Origin: DASUPK01 sp963797265
GTDB lineage: Bacteria; Actinomycetota; Thermoleophilia; Solirubrobacterales; 70-9
NCBI GenBank assembly: GCA_963797265.1
Contig: CAWCOY010000003.1
Coordinates: 620,001 to 684,000 of the forward strand
Reading direction: 5' to 3'
Length of the DNA: 64,000 nt
The first letter of the stretch is position 1, and every line of letters starts with the position of its first letter. Shown here in pieces: positions 34,363-42,858 of this stretch. The translations under genes were made by a program, and so were the position numbers. The notes beneath the pieces are model-generated. The model saw only the letters and a list, made by a program, of their open reading frames with translations. It was not told the origin of the DNA and made no database searches.

Positions 34363-35697
34363 CTACGCCGCCTCGAGCAGCGCCGCGTCCAAACGGCCCT
34401 TGGCGCCGGAGTCGAACTCGGCGACCGGGTAGGCGGCCCGGATCGACTGGGCCACGACCTGGATCAGGCGCTTCAGGTCCTGCTTGCTGATCGAGAGGGG
34501 TGGCATCAGCACGATCACGTCACCGAGCGGGCGCACGATCACACCGCGGCGCCGCGCCTCGAGCACGACGCGATGCCCGAGGCGGAGGTCCGGGTCGTGC
34601 TCGCCGAGGTCGATGCCCACCATCAGACCACGCTGGCGGACCTCATGGACCTCGCGCATCTTCTCGACCTGTGCGAGCCAGCCCGACAGCAACCTGATCT
34701 TTGGCTGGATGCGGACCAGGGTCCGCTCCCGCTCGAAGACGTCCAGCGAGGCGAGCGCTGCCGCGCAGGCGAGTGGGTTGCCCGTGTAGGTGTGGCCGTG
34801 GAAGAAGGTCTTGAAGTCCGCGTGGTCGCCGTGGAAGGCCTCGTAGATTCGCTCGGTCGCGAGCGTCGCGGCGAGCGGCATGTATCCACCCGTGAGGCCT
34901 TTGGCCATGCAGAGCAGGTCGGGCGAGACCCCCTCCTGCTCGGAGGCGAACATCGTCCCGGTCCGCCCGAATCCGGTGGCGACCTCGTCGCAGATCAGGA
35001 GAGAGCCGTGGCGGTCGCAGAGCCGCCGGACGGCTCTCAGATAGCCGCGCGGGTGGGTGAGCATCCCTGCCGCGCCCTGTACGAGCGGTTCGAGCACGAC
35101 CGCCGCTACCTCCTCCTCATGCTTGGCGAGCAGGCGGGCCATGTCCTCGATGTCGCCGGGCTTCGCCCGGTGCGCCTCGAAGAGAAGTGGCCCGAAGGTG
35201 GAGTGGAAGAGCGGCATCCCGCCGACGGAGACCGAGCCGATCGTGTCTCCGTGGTACGCCTCCTCGAGGCAGATGAACGAGGTCTTCCTGACGTGCTGTC
35301 CGCCGCGGTGCTGCCAGTACTGAAACGCCATCTTCAGCGCTACCTCGACGGCGGTGGAACCCGAGTCCGAGTAGAAGACTCGGCTCAGCCCCGCCGGAGC
35401 GATCTCGACCAGGCGGGCGGCCAGCTCGGCGGCGCCGGGATGCGAGAGCCCGAGCATGGTGGAGTGGGCGACCCGATCGAGCTGCTCTCGGACCGCTGAG
35501 TCGATCTCCGGGTGGCGATGCCCGTGGACGTTGCACCAAAGGGAGGAGACGCCGTCCAGATAGCGGCGTCCCTCCACATCGATCAACTCGGTCCCCTCGG
35601 CCGCCTCGATCATCAACGGCTCCTCGGCCACCCAGTCGCGCTGCTGCGTAAAGGGGTGCCAGAGGTGATCGTGATCGAGCCGCGCTGACTTCTCCAT
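34363..35697 (-). CDS. bioA: Adenosylmethionine-8-amino-7-oxononanoate aminotransferase
   Basis: A 444-aa PLP enzyme of biotin synthesis (KAPA to DAPA with SAM as amino donor). The start is ATG 35697 (MEKSARLDHDHLWHPFTQQ), because further upstream the frame is non-conserved and crosses regulatory sites. Motifs: HLWHPFTQQ, SLWCNVHGHRHPEI, then YSDSGSTAVEVALKMA, LICDEVATGFGRTGTMFA (PLP Asp) and MAKGLTGGYMPLA with the Schiff-base Lys, GHTYTGNPLACAAAL. It is split from the bioB-bioF-bioD operon by the divergent MarR/MFS pair. Confidence 0.95.
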   Translation of the reverse strand: MEKSARLDHDHLWHPFTQQRDWVAEEPLMIEAAEGTELIDVEGRRYLDGVSSLWCNVHGHRHPEIDSAVREQLDRVAHSTMLGLSHPGAAELAARLVEIAPAGLSRVFYSDSGSTAVEVALKMAFQYWQHRGGQHVRKTSFICLEEAYHGDTIGSVSVGGMPLFHSTFGPLLFEAHRAKPGDIEDMARLLAKHEEEVAAVVLEPLVQGAAGMLTHPRGYLRAVRRLCDRHGSLLICDEVATGFGRTGTMFASEQEGVSPDLLCMAKGLTGGYMPLAATLATERIYEAFHGDHADFKTFFHGHTYTGNPLACAAALASLDVFERERTLVRIQPKIRLLSGWLAQVEKMREVHEVRQRGLMVGIDLGEHDPDLRLGHRVVLEARRRGVIVRPLGDVIVLMPPLSISKQDLKRLIQVVAQSIRAAYPVAEFDSGAKGRLDAALLEAA

Positions 35698-35751
35698 TCC
35701 CTGGGGCGAAGATATGGCCGCCGCCGGATGGACTTGCGCGTGGTGTTGGTC

Positions 35752-35767
35752 TGTGACCCACGTCACA
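35752..35767. promoter_or_regulatory. Crp/GlxR-like operator between bioA and the MarR gene
   Basis: TGTGA-CCCACG-TCACA, a perfect match to the Crp/GlxR consensus TGTGA-n6-TCACA with symmetric arms. It lies in the 117-bp gap between divergent bioA (35697) and marR (35815). A Crp-type regulator would act on one or both genes. Confidence 0.55.
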
Positions 35768-35787
35768 TAAGTTTCCAGTTGTGAAAT

Positions 35788-35805
35788 GGTTGCAAGCATG
35801 TAACC
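35788..35805. promoter_or_regulatory. Imperfect palindrome, candidate MarR operator
   Basis: GGTTGCA-AGCA-TGTAACC: arms match except for one base. It overlaps TAACCT (35801-35806), the likely -10 of the marR gene, and lies 9 bp before its ATG. The position suits autoregulation. Confidence 0.5.
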
Positions 35806-35814
35806 TTTTCTCAT

Positions 35815-36330
35815 ATGGAAGCAGCGACTCGAACCAAGAAGACCCGTCCCAGCGGCAGCGCCGGGGAGCTCCCGCTCAAGCTCGGCGCCTTTCTTCTGCG
35901 CTGCATGGGCGGCGCGAGCTCCGAGGTATTCCGCGTGATCGACGAGAGCGGCCTCACATTCAGCCAGATGAAGGTGCTGGTCGAGCTCGACTCCCCCGAC
36001 GAGGATGCACGCACCGTCACCGCCCTCTCCGATGAGCTCGGGATCTCCCCGGCTTCCGCCAGCCGCGCCGCGGACGGGCTGGTTCGCAAGAAGCTCCTCA
36101 CCCGGGTCGAGGACGCTGACGACCGGCGCGTTCGCCGCCTGGCCCTGACGCCGGGCGGTCGCGAGCTCGCCGACCGAATCATCTCCGCCCGCCTTGCCGG
36201 GCTCGAGGACTTCACCGCCTCGCTCGGCACCGACGAGCGACGAAAGCTTGAGGCGGCTCTCGACACGCTCCTGAAGCGCCCCGAGATCGCCGAGATCTAC
36301 CGCACCTACGAGAGAAAGGCCCGCCGATGA
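35815..36330 (+). CDS. MarR-family transcriptional regulator
   Basis: A 171-aa protein starting at ATG 35815 with a near-leaderless promoter (TAACCT ~8 bp upstream). The winged HTH is LTFSQMKVLVELDSPDEDAR, then VTALSDELGISPASASRAAD and GLVRKKLLTRVEDADDRRVR, where DxRxxR in the wing is the family signature. Helical ends serve dimerisation. ATGA overlap with the MFS gene that follows, the standard MarR-efflux pair. It probably represses the operon until a toxic ligand binds. Confidence 0.92.
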   Translation: MEAATRTKKTRPSGSAGELPLKLGAFLLRCMGGASSEVFRVIDESGLTFSQMKVLVELDSPDEDARTVTALSDELGISPASASRAADGLVRKKLLTRVEDADDRRVRRLALTPGGRELADRIISARLAGLEDFTASLGTDERRKLEAALDTLLKRPEIAEIYRTYERKARR

Positions 36331-37838
36331 CGCGCTACCGGCACCTGGTCACTGACGACAACCGCAAGTGGTGGACGCTCGGAGCGATGTGCTTCGCGCT
36401 GTTCATGGTCATGCTCGACAACACCGTCGTGAACGTGGCGCTGCCGTCGATCCAGCGCGAGATCCATGCACAGCTCTCGGCCCTCGAGTGGGTCATAAAC
36501 GGCTACACGCTGACATTCGCCGTGCTGATCGCCACCGGCGGGCGGCTCGGCGACATCTTCGGCCGCCGCCGGATGTTCCTGGCCGGCGTGATCATCTTCG
36601 CGGTCACCTCCGCGACGGCCGGGCTGGCACAGGACCCCGCGATGCTGATCGGCAGCCGCGCGATCCAGGGCGTCGGCGCCGCATTGATGATGCCGGCGAC
36701 GCTGTCGATCATCACCCACACCTTTCCGGCAGCTGAGCGAGGCAGGGCGATCGGGATTTGGGCCGGCGTCTCGGCCCTGGCTCTCTCGATCGGCCCAGTG
36801 ATCGGCGGGTTCCTGACCGAGTACGTGAGCTGGCGGGCGATCTTCTTCATCAACCTTCCTGTCGCCGTCGGCGCCGTGGTCGCCACCGTCTTCGCGGTCA
36901 CCGAGTCGCGCGACGAGACCGTCGACCGCCGGGTCGACTACCCGGGCGTGGTCACGCTGACCGCGGCTCTCACCGCGATCGTTCTCGCGCTGATTGAGGG
37001 CAACAGCTGGGGCTGGGCCTCGCCGGGGATCCTCGGCCTGCTCGCCGGCGGTGTGATCGGCCTGGCCGCCTTCGTCGCGATTGAGCTCAGGGTGGCTGCC
37101 CCGATGGTCGAGTTCGCGCTCTTCCGGACGCGTCAGTTCATCGGCTCCAACCTGATCGCCTTCATCATCACCTTCGCCATGATGGGCACCTTCTTCTTCA
37201 TGGCCCTCTACATGCAGGACATCCTCGGCTACAGCGCGCTGGAGGCCGGGGTCAGGTTCCTGCCGACGACGCTGGTGATCGCCGTAATCGCGCCGATCTC
37301 GGGCAGGCTCGCTGATCGCCTCGGTCCCGCGGTCCCGATGAGCGCAGGCCTCGGGGTCCTTGCGGTCTCGATGTTCATGTTCGCCGGCATCACCACGAGC
37401 ACGACCTACAGCGGCCTGATCGTCCCGTTCATCCTGATGGGGTTCGGGATCGCGCTGGTCATGTCGCCCATGTCGACCGCGGCGATGAACGCGGTGAGCG
37501 TGCAGAAGTCAGGCGTCGCCTCGGGAGTGCTGCAGATGTCGCGGATGGTCGGAGCATCCGTCGGCGTCGCAGCGACCGGAGCGATCTTCCAGTCTCAGCT
37601 CGGTGGCGGCTTCAATCCCTCCCAGCTGGCCACCGCCCCCGAGCAGGCGCGGGCGACCTTCGTCGACGCGCTCGGCAGCGCGATGCTGCTGGCCGCGATC
37701 GTGGTGGTCGCGGGACTGGTCGTCTCGCTCTCCCTCCTTCGCGGCGCTCGCGCCAAGAGGGCTGAGACCCAGGTGGCGACGGCCGAAGACGGCTCCGGAT
37801 CCGCTACGCCGCTCTCAGCCGGCGCTCGGGCCCGCTGA
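36327..37838 (+). CDS. MFS drug:H+ antiporter, DHA2 (EmrB/QacA) family
   Basis: A 503-aa membrane protein with 14 predicted helices. FALFMVMLDNTVVNVALPSI contains the DHA2 motif D1 (LDxTVVNVALP). ATGGRLGDIFGRRRMFLAGV is motif A, and GVGAALMMPATLSIITHTFP is motif B/C-like. It exports drugs or other hydrophobic compounds using the proton gradient. It is coupled to the MarR gene by ATGA. The 3' 35 bp overlap the convergent bioD gene, so its terminator cannot lie before bioD. Confidence 0.92.
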   Translation: MTRYRHLVTDDNRKWWTLGAMCFALFMVMLDNTVVNVALPSIQREIHAQLSALEWVINGYTLTFAVLIATGGRLGDIFGRRRMFLAGVIIFAVTSATAGLAQDPAMLIGSRAIQGVGAALMMPATLSIITHTFPAAERGRAIGIWAGVSALALSIGPVIGGFLTEYVSWRAIFFINLPVAVGAVVATVFAVTESRDETVDRRVDYPGVVTLTAALTAIVLALIEGNSWGWASPGILGLLAGGVIGLAAFVAIELRVAAPMVEFALFRTRQFIGSNLIAFIITFAMMGTFFFMALYMQDILGYSALEAGVRFLPTTLVIAVIAPISGRLADRLGPAVPMSAGLGVLAVSMFMFAGITTSTTYSGLIVPFILMGFGIALVMSPMSTAAMNAVSVQKSGVASGVLQMSRMVGASVGVAATGAIFQSQLGGGFNPSQLATAPEQARATFVDALGSAMLLAAIVVVAGLVVSLSLLRGARAKRAETQVATAEDGSGSATPLSAGARAR

Positions 37839-38514
37839 GCGAGAGCTCCGGCCAGCTGCCAGGCCAGACCAGGTCGAGGTGCGGCAGCGTCTCGACCTCG
37901 ACCGTGCCGAGCCTGGAGATCGTCTCGAGGTTCGAGCGCTCCAGCTCAGATGGCTCGGCCGGCCACTCGTTGAGCACGACCTTCGCGACCTCGAGGCCGG
38001 CGCCGCGCACCGCCTCGATGGTCAGCAGGGTGTGGTTGATCGTCCCCAGGTCCGGCGCGGCGACGATCGCCACCGGCATGCCCAGGTCGCGAGCCAGGTC
38101 GCGGACCAGGTAATCCCGGGTGAGGGGCACGAGGAAGCCGCCCACCCCCTCGCAGATGAGGAGATCCGACCGCTCCGTGGCGGCCAGTGCGGCGCCGCGC
38201 AAGCGATCCGGATCGATCGGCTGGCCCGCGAGCTCTGCAGCGAGGTGGGGGGAGACCGCAGGCCCGTAGCGGTAGGGGGAGATCTCGTCATCGCCCTGGG
38301 ACGATCCCGAGGCGAGACGCAGCAGCACATGATCGGGAAGCTCGGGCGCGAAGTCCCAGACCTCGGGGCGCAGCGGGTAATCGTCCAGACCGCTGACGGC
38401 GGGCTTGAAGGCAGCGACCCGCGCTCCGGCGACGTGTGCCGTTCGAGCGCTCACGGCGGCGACCACGGTCTTGCCGACCTCGGTTCCGGTGCCCGTGACG
38501 AAGACCCCTCGCAC
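37804..38514 (-). CDS. bioD: Dethiobiotin synthetase
   Basis: A 236-aa enzyme from GTG 38514 that closes the ureido ring of DAPA with CO2 and ATP. The P-loop GTGTEVGKT lies at residues 8-16, with FKPAVSGLDD (substrate Lys), LLICEGVGGFLVPLTRDYLV and ATP-side VAAPDLGTINHTLLTIEA, then VVLNEW. The short gap (3 nt) from the bioF stop implies cotranscription. It is the last gene of bioB-bioF-bioD. Confidence 0.95.
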   Translation of the reverse strand: MRGVFVTGTGTEVGKTVVAAVSARTAHVAGARVAAFKPAVSGLDDYPLRPEVWDFAPELPDHVLLRLASGSSQGDDEISPYRYGPAVSPHLAAELAGQPIDPDRLRGAALAATERSDLLICEGVGGFLVPLTRDYLVRDLARDLGMPVAIVAAPDLGTINHTLLTIEAVRGAGLEVAKVVLNEWPAEPSELERSNLETISRLGTVEVETLPHLDLVWPGSWPELSLSGPERRLRAA

Positions 38515-38517
38515 CGG

Positions 38518-39708
38518 TCAGGCCGCCATTGCTCGCACGCTCGGAGTTGCAAGGCCGAGATCGCGTGCCGCCGCGCCGATCAGCCTCGCCGCGCGCCGCA
38601 GATCTGACATCCGGTGCGTCGCCATCGTGGTCAGGCGCAGCCGGCAGGTCCCCGGCGGGACCGTGGGCGGGCGGATCGCCTGCGCGAAGAGACCCTCGGC
38701 GAGCAGACGCTCGCAGAGCGCCATCGCGTCATCGGCCTCGCCGATCACCAGCGGAACGATCTGCGTCTCGGATCCGATCGGCTCGAGCCCCTCGGAGCGG
38801 AGTCCGTCGCGCAGGGCGGCGGCGTTCGCCCGCAGCCGCTCCACGCGCTTGGGACGCTCAACCAGCAGCTCGAGCGCCGCCTGAGCCGCGGCGACGGCGG
38901 GAGGGGGCGGGGCGGTCGAGAAGATGAACGGCCGCGCCGAGTTGACCAGGAAGTCCGCCAGCGCCGCCGACCCACAGACGTAGGCGCCGTAGCCACCCAG
39001 CGCCTTGCCGAGCGTCCCGACGATCACGTCGACCTCGCCGGAGAGACCGGCCGCCGCGACTGAGCCGCGCCCACCCGGACCGAGGCAGCCGGTGGCGTGG
39101 GCCTCGTCGACGAGCAGGCGGCAGCGGTGGCGGCGGGCGAGATCCGCGAGCTCCGGGAGGGGTGCGATGTCCCCGTCCATCGAGAAGACGCCGTCGGTGG
39201 CGATCAGCGCCGCCCGACCGGCGGCGCGACGGAGCCCCCACTCGAGATGCTCGGTGTCGGCGTGCCGGTAGACGAACGTCTCCGCCCCCGCGAGCCGGCA
39301 CCCGTCGATGATGCTGGCGTGGTTGAGCTCGTCCGAGAAGACGACCTCCCCTCGCTGAGCCAGGGCGGCGATCGTGCCGGTGTTGGCGAGGTAGCCCGAG
39401 CCGAAGAGCAGGGCTGCCTCGGTCCCTTTGAACTCCGCCAGCCCGGACTCGAGCTCGGCGTGGATCGACATCGACCCGGAGATCAGCCGCGAGGCCCCGG
39501 CGCTGGTTCCGAGGCTGAGCGCCGCGTCGGCCGCGGCCCGCCGCAGCCGTGGATGGTCGGCCAGTCCCAGGTAATTGTTCGAGCAGAGCAGCAGGACCGG
39601 TCTGCCGTCGAGAACCACCTCTGGGCCCTGCGGGCCCTCGATCAATCGCACCCGTCGGCGCAGCCCACTCGACTCGAGCTCGGCGAGACGCTCCTCGATG
39701 TCGAGCAC
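38518..39708 (-). CDS. bioF: 8-amino-7-oxononanoate synthase
   Basis: A 396-aa alpha-oxoamine synthase that condenses L-alanine with pimeloyl thioester. The start GTG 39708 overlaps the bioB stop by one base. Motifs: LLCSNNYLGLADHPRL, SRLISGSMSIHAELE, DELNHASIIDGCRLAGAET, LLVDEAHATGCLGPGGRG (PLP Asp-His) and VGTLGKALGGYGAYVCGS with the PLP Lys. Full length for the family. The second gene of the biotin operon. Confidence 0.95.
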   Translation of the reverse strand: MLDIEERLAELESSGLRRRVRLIEGPQGPEVVLDGRPVLLLCSNNYLGLADHPRLRRAAADAALSLGTSAGASRLISGSMSIHAELESGLAEFKGTEAALLFGSGYLANTGTIAALAQRGEVVFSDELNHASIIDGCRLAGAETFVYRHADTEHLEWGLRRAAGRAALIATDGVFSMDGDIAPLPELADLARRHRCRLLVDEAHATGCLGPGGRGSVAAAGLSGEVDVIVGTLGKALGGYGAYVCGSAALADFLVNSARPFIFSTAPPPPAVAAAQAALELLVERPKRVERLRANAAALRDGLRSEGLEPIGSETQIVPLVIGEADDAMALCERLLAEGLFAQAIRPPTVPPGTCRLRLTTMATHRMSDLRRAARLIGAAARDLGLATPSVRAMAA

Positions 39709-40844
39709 TAGTCGCCCCAGCCCGCCGGTTCCGGGTAGGGCGGAACTCGTCCCTTCTTCTTGACGACCCGCAGCTGGGTCGAGGGGTCCCAGAAGTTGGC
39801 CTCCGCCTGGTTGTCGATCAGGTCATCGATCGGCGTGGAGGGGGTCTCGCCGTCCAGCCAACCCGAGCGGTTGTCCGGCCGCGGGTTGGCGCCGTTGTCG
39901 GGCTGGCGCCCGACGTTGAGGCCGAGCTCCTCGAACATCTCTCGGTCCTCGGCGGGTTCGACGCCGAGCGTGGTGAGGAAGTTGCCCATCATCACGCCGT
40001 TCAGCCCGGCCTTGACTGCGAGGGGCGCCAGGTCCTGGAGGTTCTCGACTCGGCCGCCGCAGAGGCGGAAGAGGGCGTCAGGCAGGATCAGTCGAAAGAT
40101 CGCCACCCACTTGACCACCTCCCAGGGGTCCATCAGCTCGCGGTCGCCGAACTTCGTCCCGGTCCGCGGGTTGAGCAGGTTGATCGGTACCGAGTCGGGG
40201 TTGATCTCAGCCAGCTCGAAGGCCATCTCGACCCGCTGCCGTGGGCTCTCGCCGAGATTGAGGATGCCGCCGACGCAGGTCTCGAGGCCGGCCTCCTTGA
40301 CCGCGTCGATCGTGCGGATCCTCCCCTCGTAGCGAACGGTGGTGGAGACCTCGGGGTAGTACGACTTCGAGGTCTCGACGTTGTGGTGCACCCGCTGGAT
40401 CCCCGCCTCCTTCAGCTGCCTGGCGCGGTCGGCCGACATGTGGCCGATCGAGGCGCAGCGCTTCAGATTGGTGTGCGCGGAGACGAGCCGAGCACCGTCC
40501 AGGATCTTGGCGAAGTCGCGCTTGGAGAGGCCCTGGCCCTGGGTGACCATGCAGAAGCGATGGGCCCCCGCAGCCTCGGCCGCCTTCGCGTGCTCGAGGA
40601 TCTGATCGGGCTCCATCATCGCGTGCATCGGGGTGTCGGCCTCCGCGTAGCGAGACTGGGCGCAGAAGCCGCAGTCCTCGGCGCAGCCGCCCGACTTGGC
40701 GTTGACCAGCGAGCAGAGGTCGGTGGAGTCGCCGAAGCGATCCTGACGGACCTCCCAGGCGCGCTCCACCAGAGCCCCGATCTCGTCGTGGTCCGTGAGG
40801 GCGCCGAACTCGAGCGCCTCGTCGAAGCCGATCAGCGGCGGCAC
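39708..40844 (-). CDS. bioB: Biotin synthase (radical SAM)
   Basis: A 378-aa enzyme that inserts sulfur into dethiobiotin. The radical-SAM cluster motif CAEDCGFC lies at residues ~54-61 (GTG 40844 numbering). Supporting segments are GAHRFCMVTQGQGLS, VHHNVETSKSYYPEVSTT, GILNLGESPRQRVEMAFELA, and NPRTGTKF near the [2Fe-2S]-Arg end. TTG 40850 is an alternative start; a longer frame runs into the histidine kinase gene and is not supported. First gene of bioB-bioF-bioD, 10 bp after the kinase stop on the same strand. Confidence 0.95.
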   Translation of the reverse strand: MPPLIGFDEALEFGALTDHDEIGALVERAWEVRQDRFGDSTDLCSLVNAKSGGCAEDCGFCAQSRYAEADTPMHAMMEPDQILEHAKAAEAAGAHRFCMVTQGQGLSKRDFAKILDGARLVSAHTNLKRCASIGHMSADRARQLKEAGIQRVHHNVETSKSYYPEVSTTVRYEGRIRTIDAVKEAGLETCVGGILNLGESPRQRVEMAFELAEINPDSVPINLLNPRTGTKFGDRELMDPWEVVKWVAIFRLILPDALFRLCGGRVENLQDLAPLAVKAGLNGVMMGNFLTTLGVEPAEDREMFEELGLNVGRQPDNGANPRPDNRSGWLDGETPSTPIDDLIDNQAEANFWDPSTQLRVVKKKGRVPPYPEPAGWGD

Positions 40845-40854
40845 GCCCAAAAAC

Positions 40855-42069
40855 TTATGAACGGGCTCGGACGGCCCCCGGCAGGGTGAAGCGAACCCTG
40901 GTCCCTCGGGTGGTGTCGGCGAGCCAGATTCGCCCTCCGTGAACCTCGATGATCGCGCGGCAAATCGAGAGGCCCAGACCGGCACCGTTGCTGGTTCGGG
41001 ATGGGTCCCCGCGAACGAACGGCTCGAAGACCCGCTCGTGCTCTGCCGCGGCGATTCCTGTCCCGGTGTCGGCTACCTCGACCTCGATCAGGTCGCCGGC
41101 TGCCTCCGCAGCGACCATCACGCTGCCGTCCGCGGGCGTGTGGCGGATCGCGTTCTGGATCAGGTTGAAGAGCACCCGCTGGAGCTTCTCCGGGTTCGCC
41201 TCCGCAGCCGCGAGGTCGCTTTGCACACGGCTCTCGACCGCGATCCCCTTGGCGGCTGCCTGGACCCTCATAGCCTCGACGGTCTCGCCGACCAGCTGGT
41301 CAAGGCTGACCTGCTGCATCGACCACTGAATGTCGCCGGCTTCAAGACGAGTGAGCTCGAAGAGGTCGTCGACCATCGCGCTGAGCGACCGGATGTAGAA
41401 GGCGATCTCCTCCGCATACCGCTGCTCCCCGGACGCCGGATCGATGAGGCCGTCGTCGATCCCCTGCGCGAGCAGCTGCAGTGAGGTCAGTGGGGTGCGG
41501 AGATCGTGGGAAATCGCGGCGATCAGTTCCTTGCGGGCTCGCTCCGAGGCATCGCGCTGGGCCTCGTGATCCGCGAGGCGGCGACTCATCTCCTCCGCCG
41601 CCCGGGCGAGCTCGGCGATCTCGTCGCGGCCGCCTGTCGCAATCGACACCGGTCCCGACCCGCCTTCCCCGACCGCCCGCAGGACATCCCGGACGCTCTC
41701 GACGTCGTCCCTGATCCCCCGCGTCAGCAGCCAGGATGAGTAGACCGCCAGCGCACAGGCAAACGCCAGCAAGGTCGCAAGCAGGGACGCGTCCTTTGAC
41801 GAGATCAACATCAGCACCGCGACACCGCCGACCCCGAGCAACACCACTCCGAACACCAGGGCGACCCCGGCGCCGAACTGATTCGCCAGGGGCCCGACTC
41901 GTCGACGATGAGGAGCGAGCAGGTGCGAGAGCACCAGAACCGGCGCACCACAGAGGGTGAAGAAACCAGCTGCCGCCAACGCGTGCGAGGCACCGTGGGT
42001 AAGCGCAGTCACTCCCGCTGCGGCCGCGGCGCCCAGGCCCAGCAGCAGTAGCGCCCAGCCCCCCTTCAC
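40855..42069 (-). CDS. Two-component sensor histidine kinase
   Basis: A 404-aa protein from GTG 42069, which overlaps the response-regulator stop as GTGA. About four N-terminal helices (WALLLLGLGAAAAAGVTAL through LLAFACALAVYSSWLL) are followed by a HAMP-like linker. The phospho-acceptor box is AAISHDLRTPLTSLQLLAQG. N-box NLIQNAIRHTPADGS, G1 ADTGTGIAAAEHERVFEPF, G2 GAGLGLSICRAI. Its signal is unknown. It is next to the biotin operon on the same strand but may not be functionally linked. Confidence 0.93.
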   Translation of the reverse strand: MKGGWALLLLGLGAAAAAGVTALTHGASHALAAAGFFTLCGAPVLVLSHLLAPHRRRVGPLANQFGAGVALVFGVVLLGVGGVAVLMLISSKDASLLATLLAFACALAVYSSWLLTRGIRDDVESVRDVLRAVGEGGSGPVSIATGGRDEIAELARAAEEMSRRLADHEAQRDASERARKELIAAISHDLRTPLTSLQLLAQGIDDGLIDPASGEQRYAEEIAFYIRSLSAMVDDLFELTRLEAGDIQWSMQQVSLDQLVGETVEAMRVQAAAKGIAVESRVQSDLAAAEANPEKLQRVLFNLIQNAIRHTPADGSVMVAAEAAGDLIEVEVADTGTGIAAAEHERVFEPFVRGDPSRTSNGAGLGLSICRAIIEVHGGRIWLADTTRGTRVRFTLPGAVRARS

Positions 42070-42776
42070 GGCTGAAATCGGTAGCCGACGCCCCAGACCG
42101 TCTGCAGCCATCGTGGCTCGGACGGGTCGACTTCGACTTTGGCTCGGAGCCGCCGCATGTGGACGGTGACGGTGGATGTGTCGGTGTAGAAGGCGTAGTT
42201 CCAGATCGCGTCCATCAGCTGATCGCGTGAGAACGCCTGACCCGGGTGGCGGACCAGATAGAGCAGGAGGTCGAACTCGCGCACAGTGAGCTGAACCTGC
42301 TCACCGCCGACCAGGACGGTTCGCGCGGCCGGATCGATCTCGAGATCGTCGAAGGAGATCGGCTCCTCGCGCTCGGGCTCGGGGTCCCCGCGCCGAAGGA
42401 CAGCGTCGACACGCGCGACGAGCTCTGCGGGTGAGAACGGCTTGACCACGTAGTCGTCCGCGCCGAGTTGAAGTCCGGTGATCCGATCGCCCGCCTCGCC
42501 CTTCGCCGTCAGGAGGATGACGCGCGTCGGGCGCCGCTCCTGGAGCTCTCGCATCACCTCCAGGCCGTCGAGGCCGGGCAGCATCAAGTCGAGCACGACG
42601 AGGTCCGGACGAAGGTCCAGGGCGATCTTCAGCGCCTCGAAGCCGTCCCCAGCCGCCTCCGTCGCGTATCCGGCTCGCTCCAGGTAACGAGATACGACGT
42701 CCGTGATCACCGGCTCGTCGTCGACGACGAGGACCGAGCCACGCGTGCCTCTCGCGTTCACCGCTGAATTGTCCAA
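42066..42776 (-). CDS. OmpR-family response regulator
   Basis: A 236-aa protein. The receiver has LVVDDEPVITDVVSRYLERA (Asp19-Asp20), phospho-site Asp63 (PDLVVLDLMLPGLDG) and VVKPFSPAELVARV (Lys). The C-terminal winged helix contains LTVREFDLLLYLVRHPGQAF and TVTVHMRRLRAKVEVDPSEP, then VWGVGYRFQP. Cognate kinase follows with a GTGA overlap. The gene upstream (lactonase-like) is on the same strand and ends before a strong hairpin at 42822. Confidence 0.94.
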   Translation of the reverse strand: MDNSAVNARGTRGSVLVVDDEPVITDVVSRYLERAGYATEAAGDGFEALKIALDLRPDLVVLDLMLPGLDGLEVMRELQERRPTRVILLTAKGEAGDRITGLQLGADDYVVKPFSPAELVARVDAVLRRGDPEPEREEPISFDDLEIDPAARTVLVGGEQVQLTVREFDLLLYLVRHPGQAFSRDQLMDAIWNYAFYTDTSTVTVHMRRLRAKVEVDPSEPRWLQTVWGVGYRFQP

Positions 42777-42821
42777 CGCCGAATCTCCCCGTTACACAGC
42801 CGTAATCGAATCGTCATGGAT

Positions 42822-42852
42822 GGGCGGCCCGGCCGGAGTGGCCGGGCCGCCC
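42822..42852 (-). terminator. Strong hairpin after the beta-propeller gene
   Basis: GGGCGGCCCGGCC-GGAGT-GGCCGGGCCGCCC: perfect 13-bp stem with 5-nt loop, 7 bp past the stop of the gene at 42859. No T-run follows on the minus strand, so it is either a weak or factor-assisted terminator or a symmetrical boundary before the two-component operon. Confidence 0.55.
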
Positions 42853-42858
42853 TGTTGA

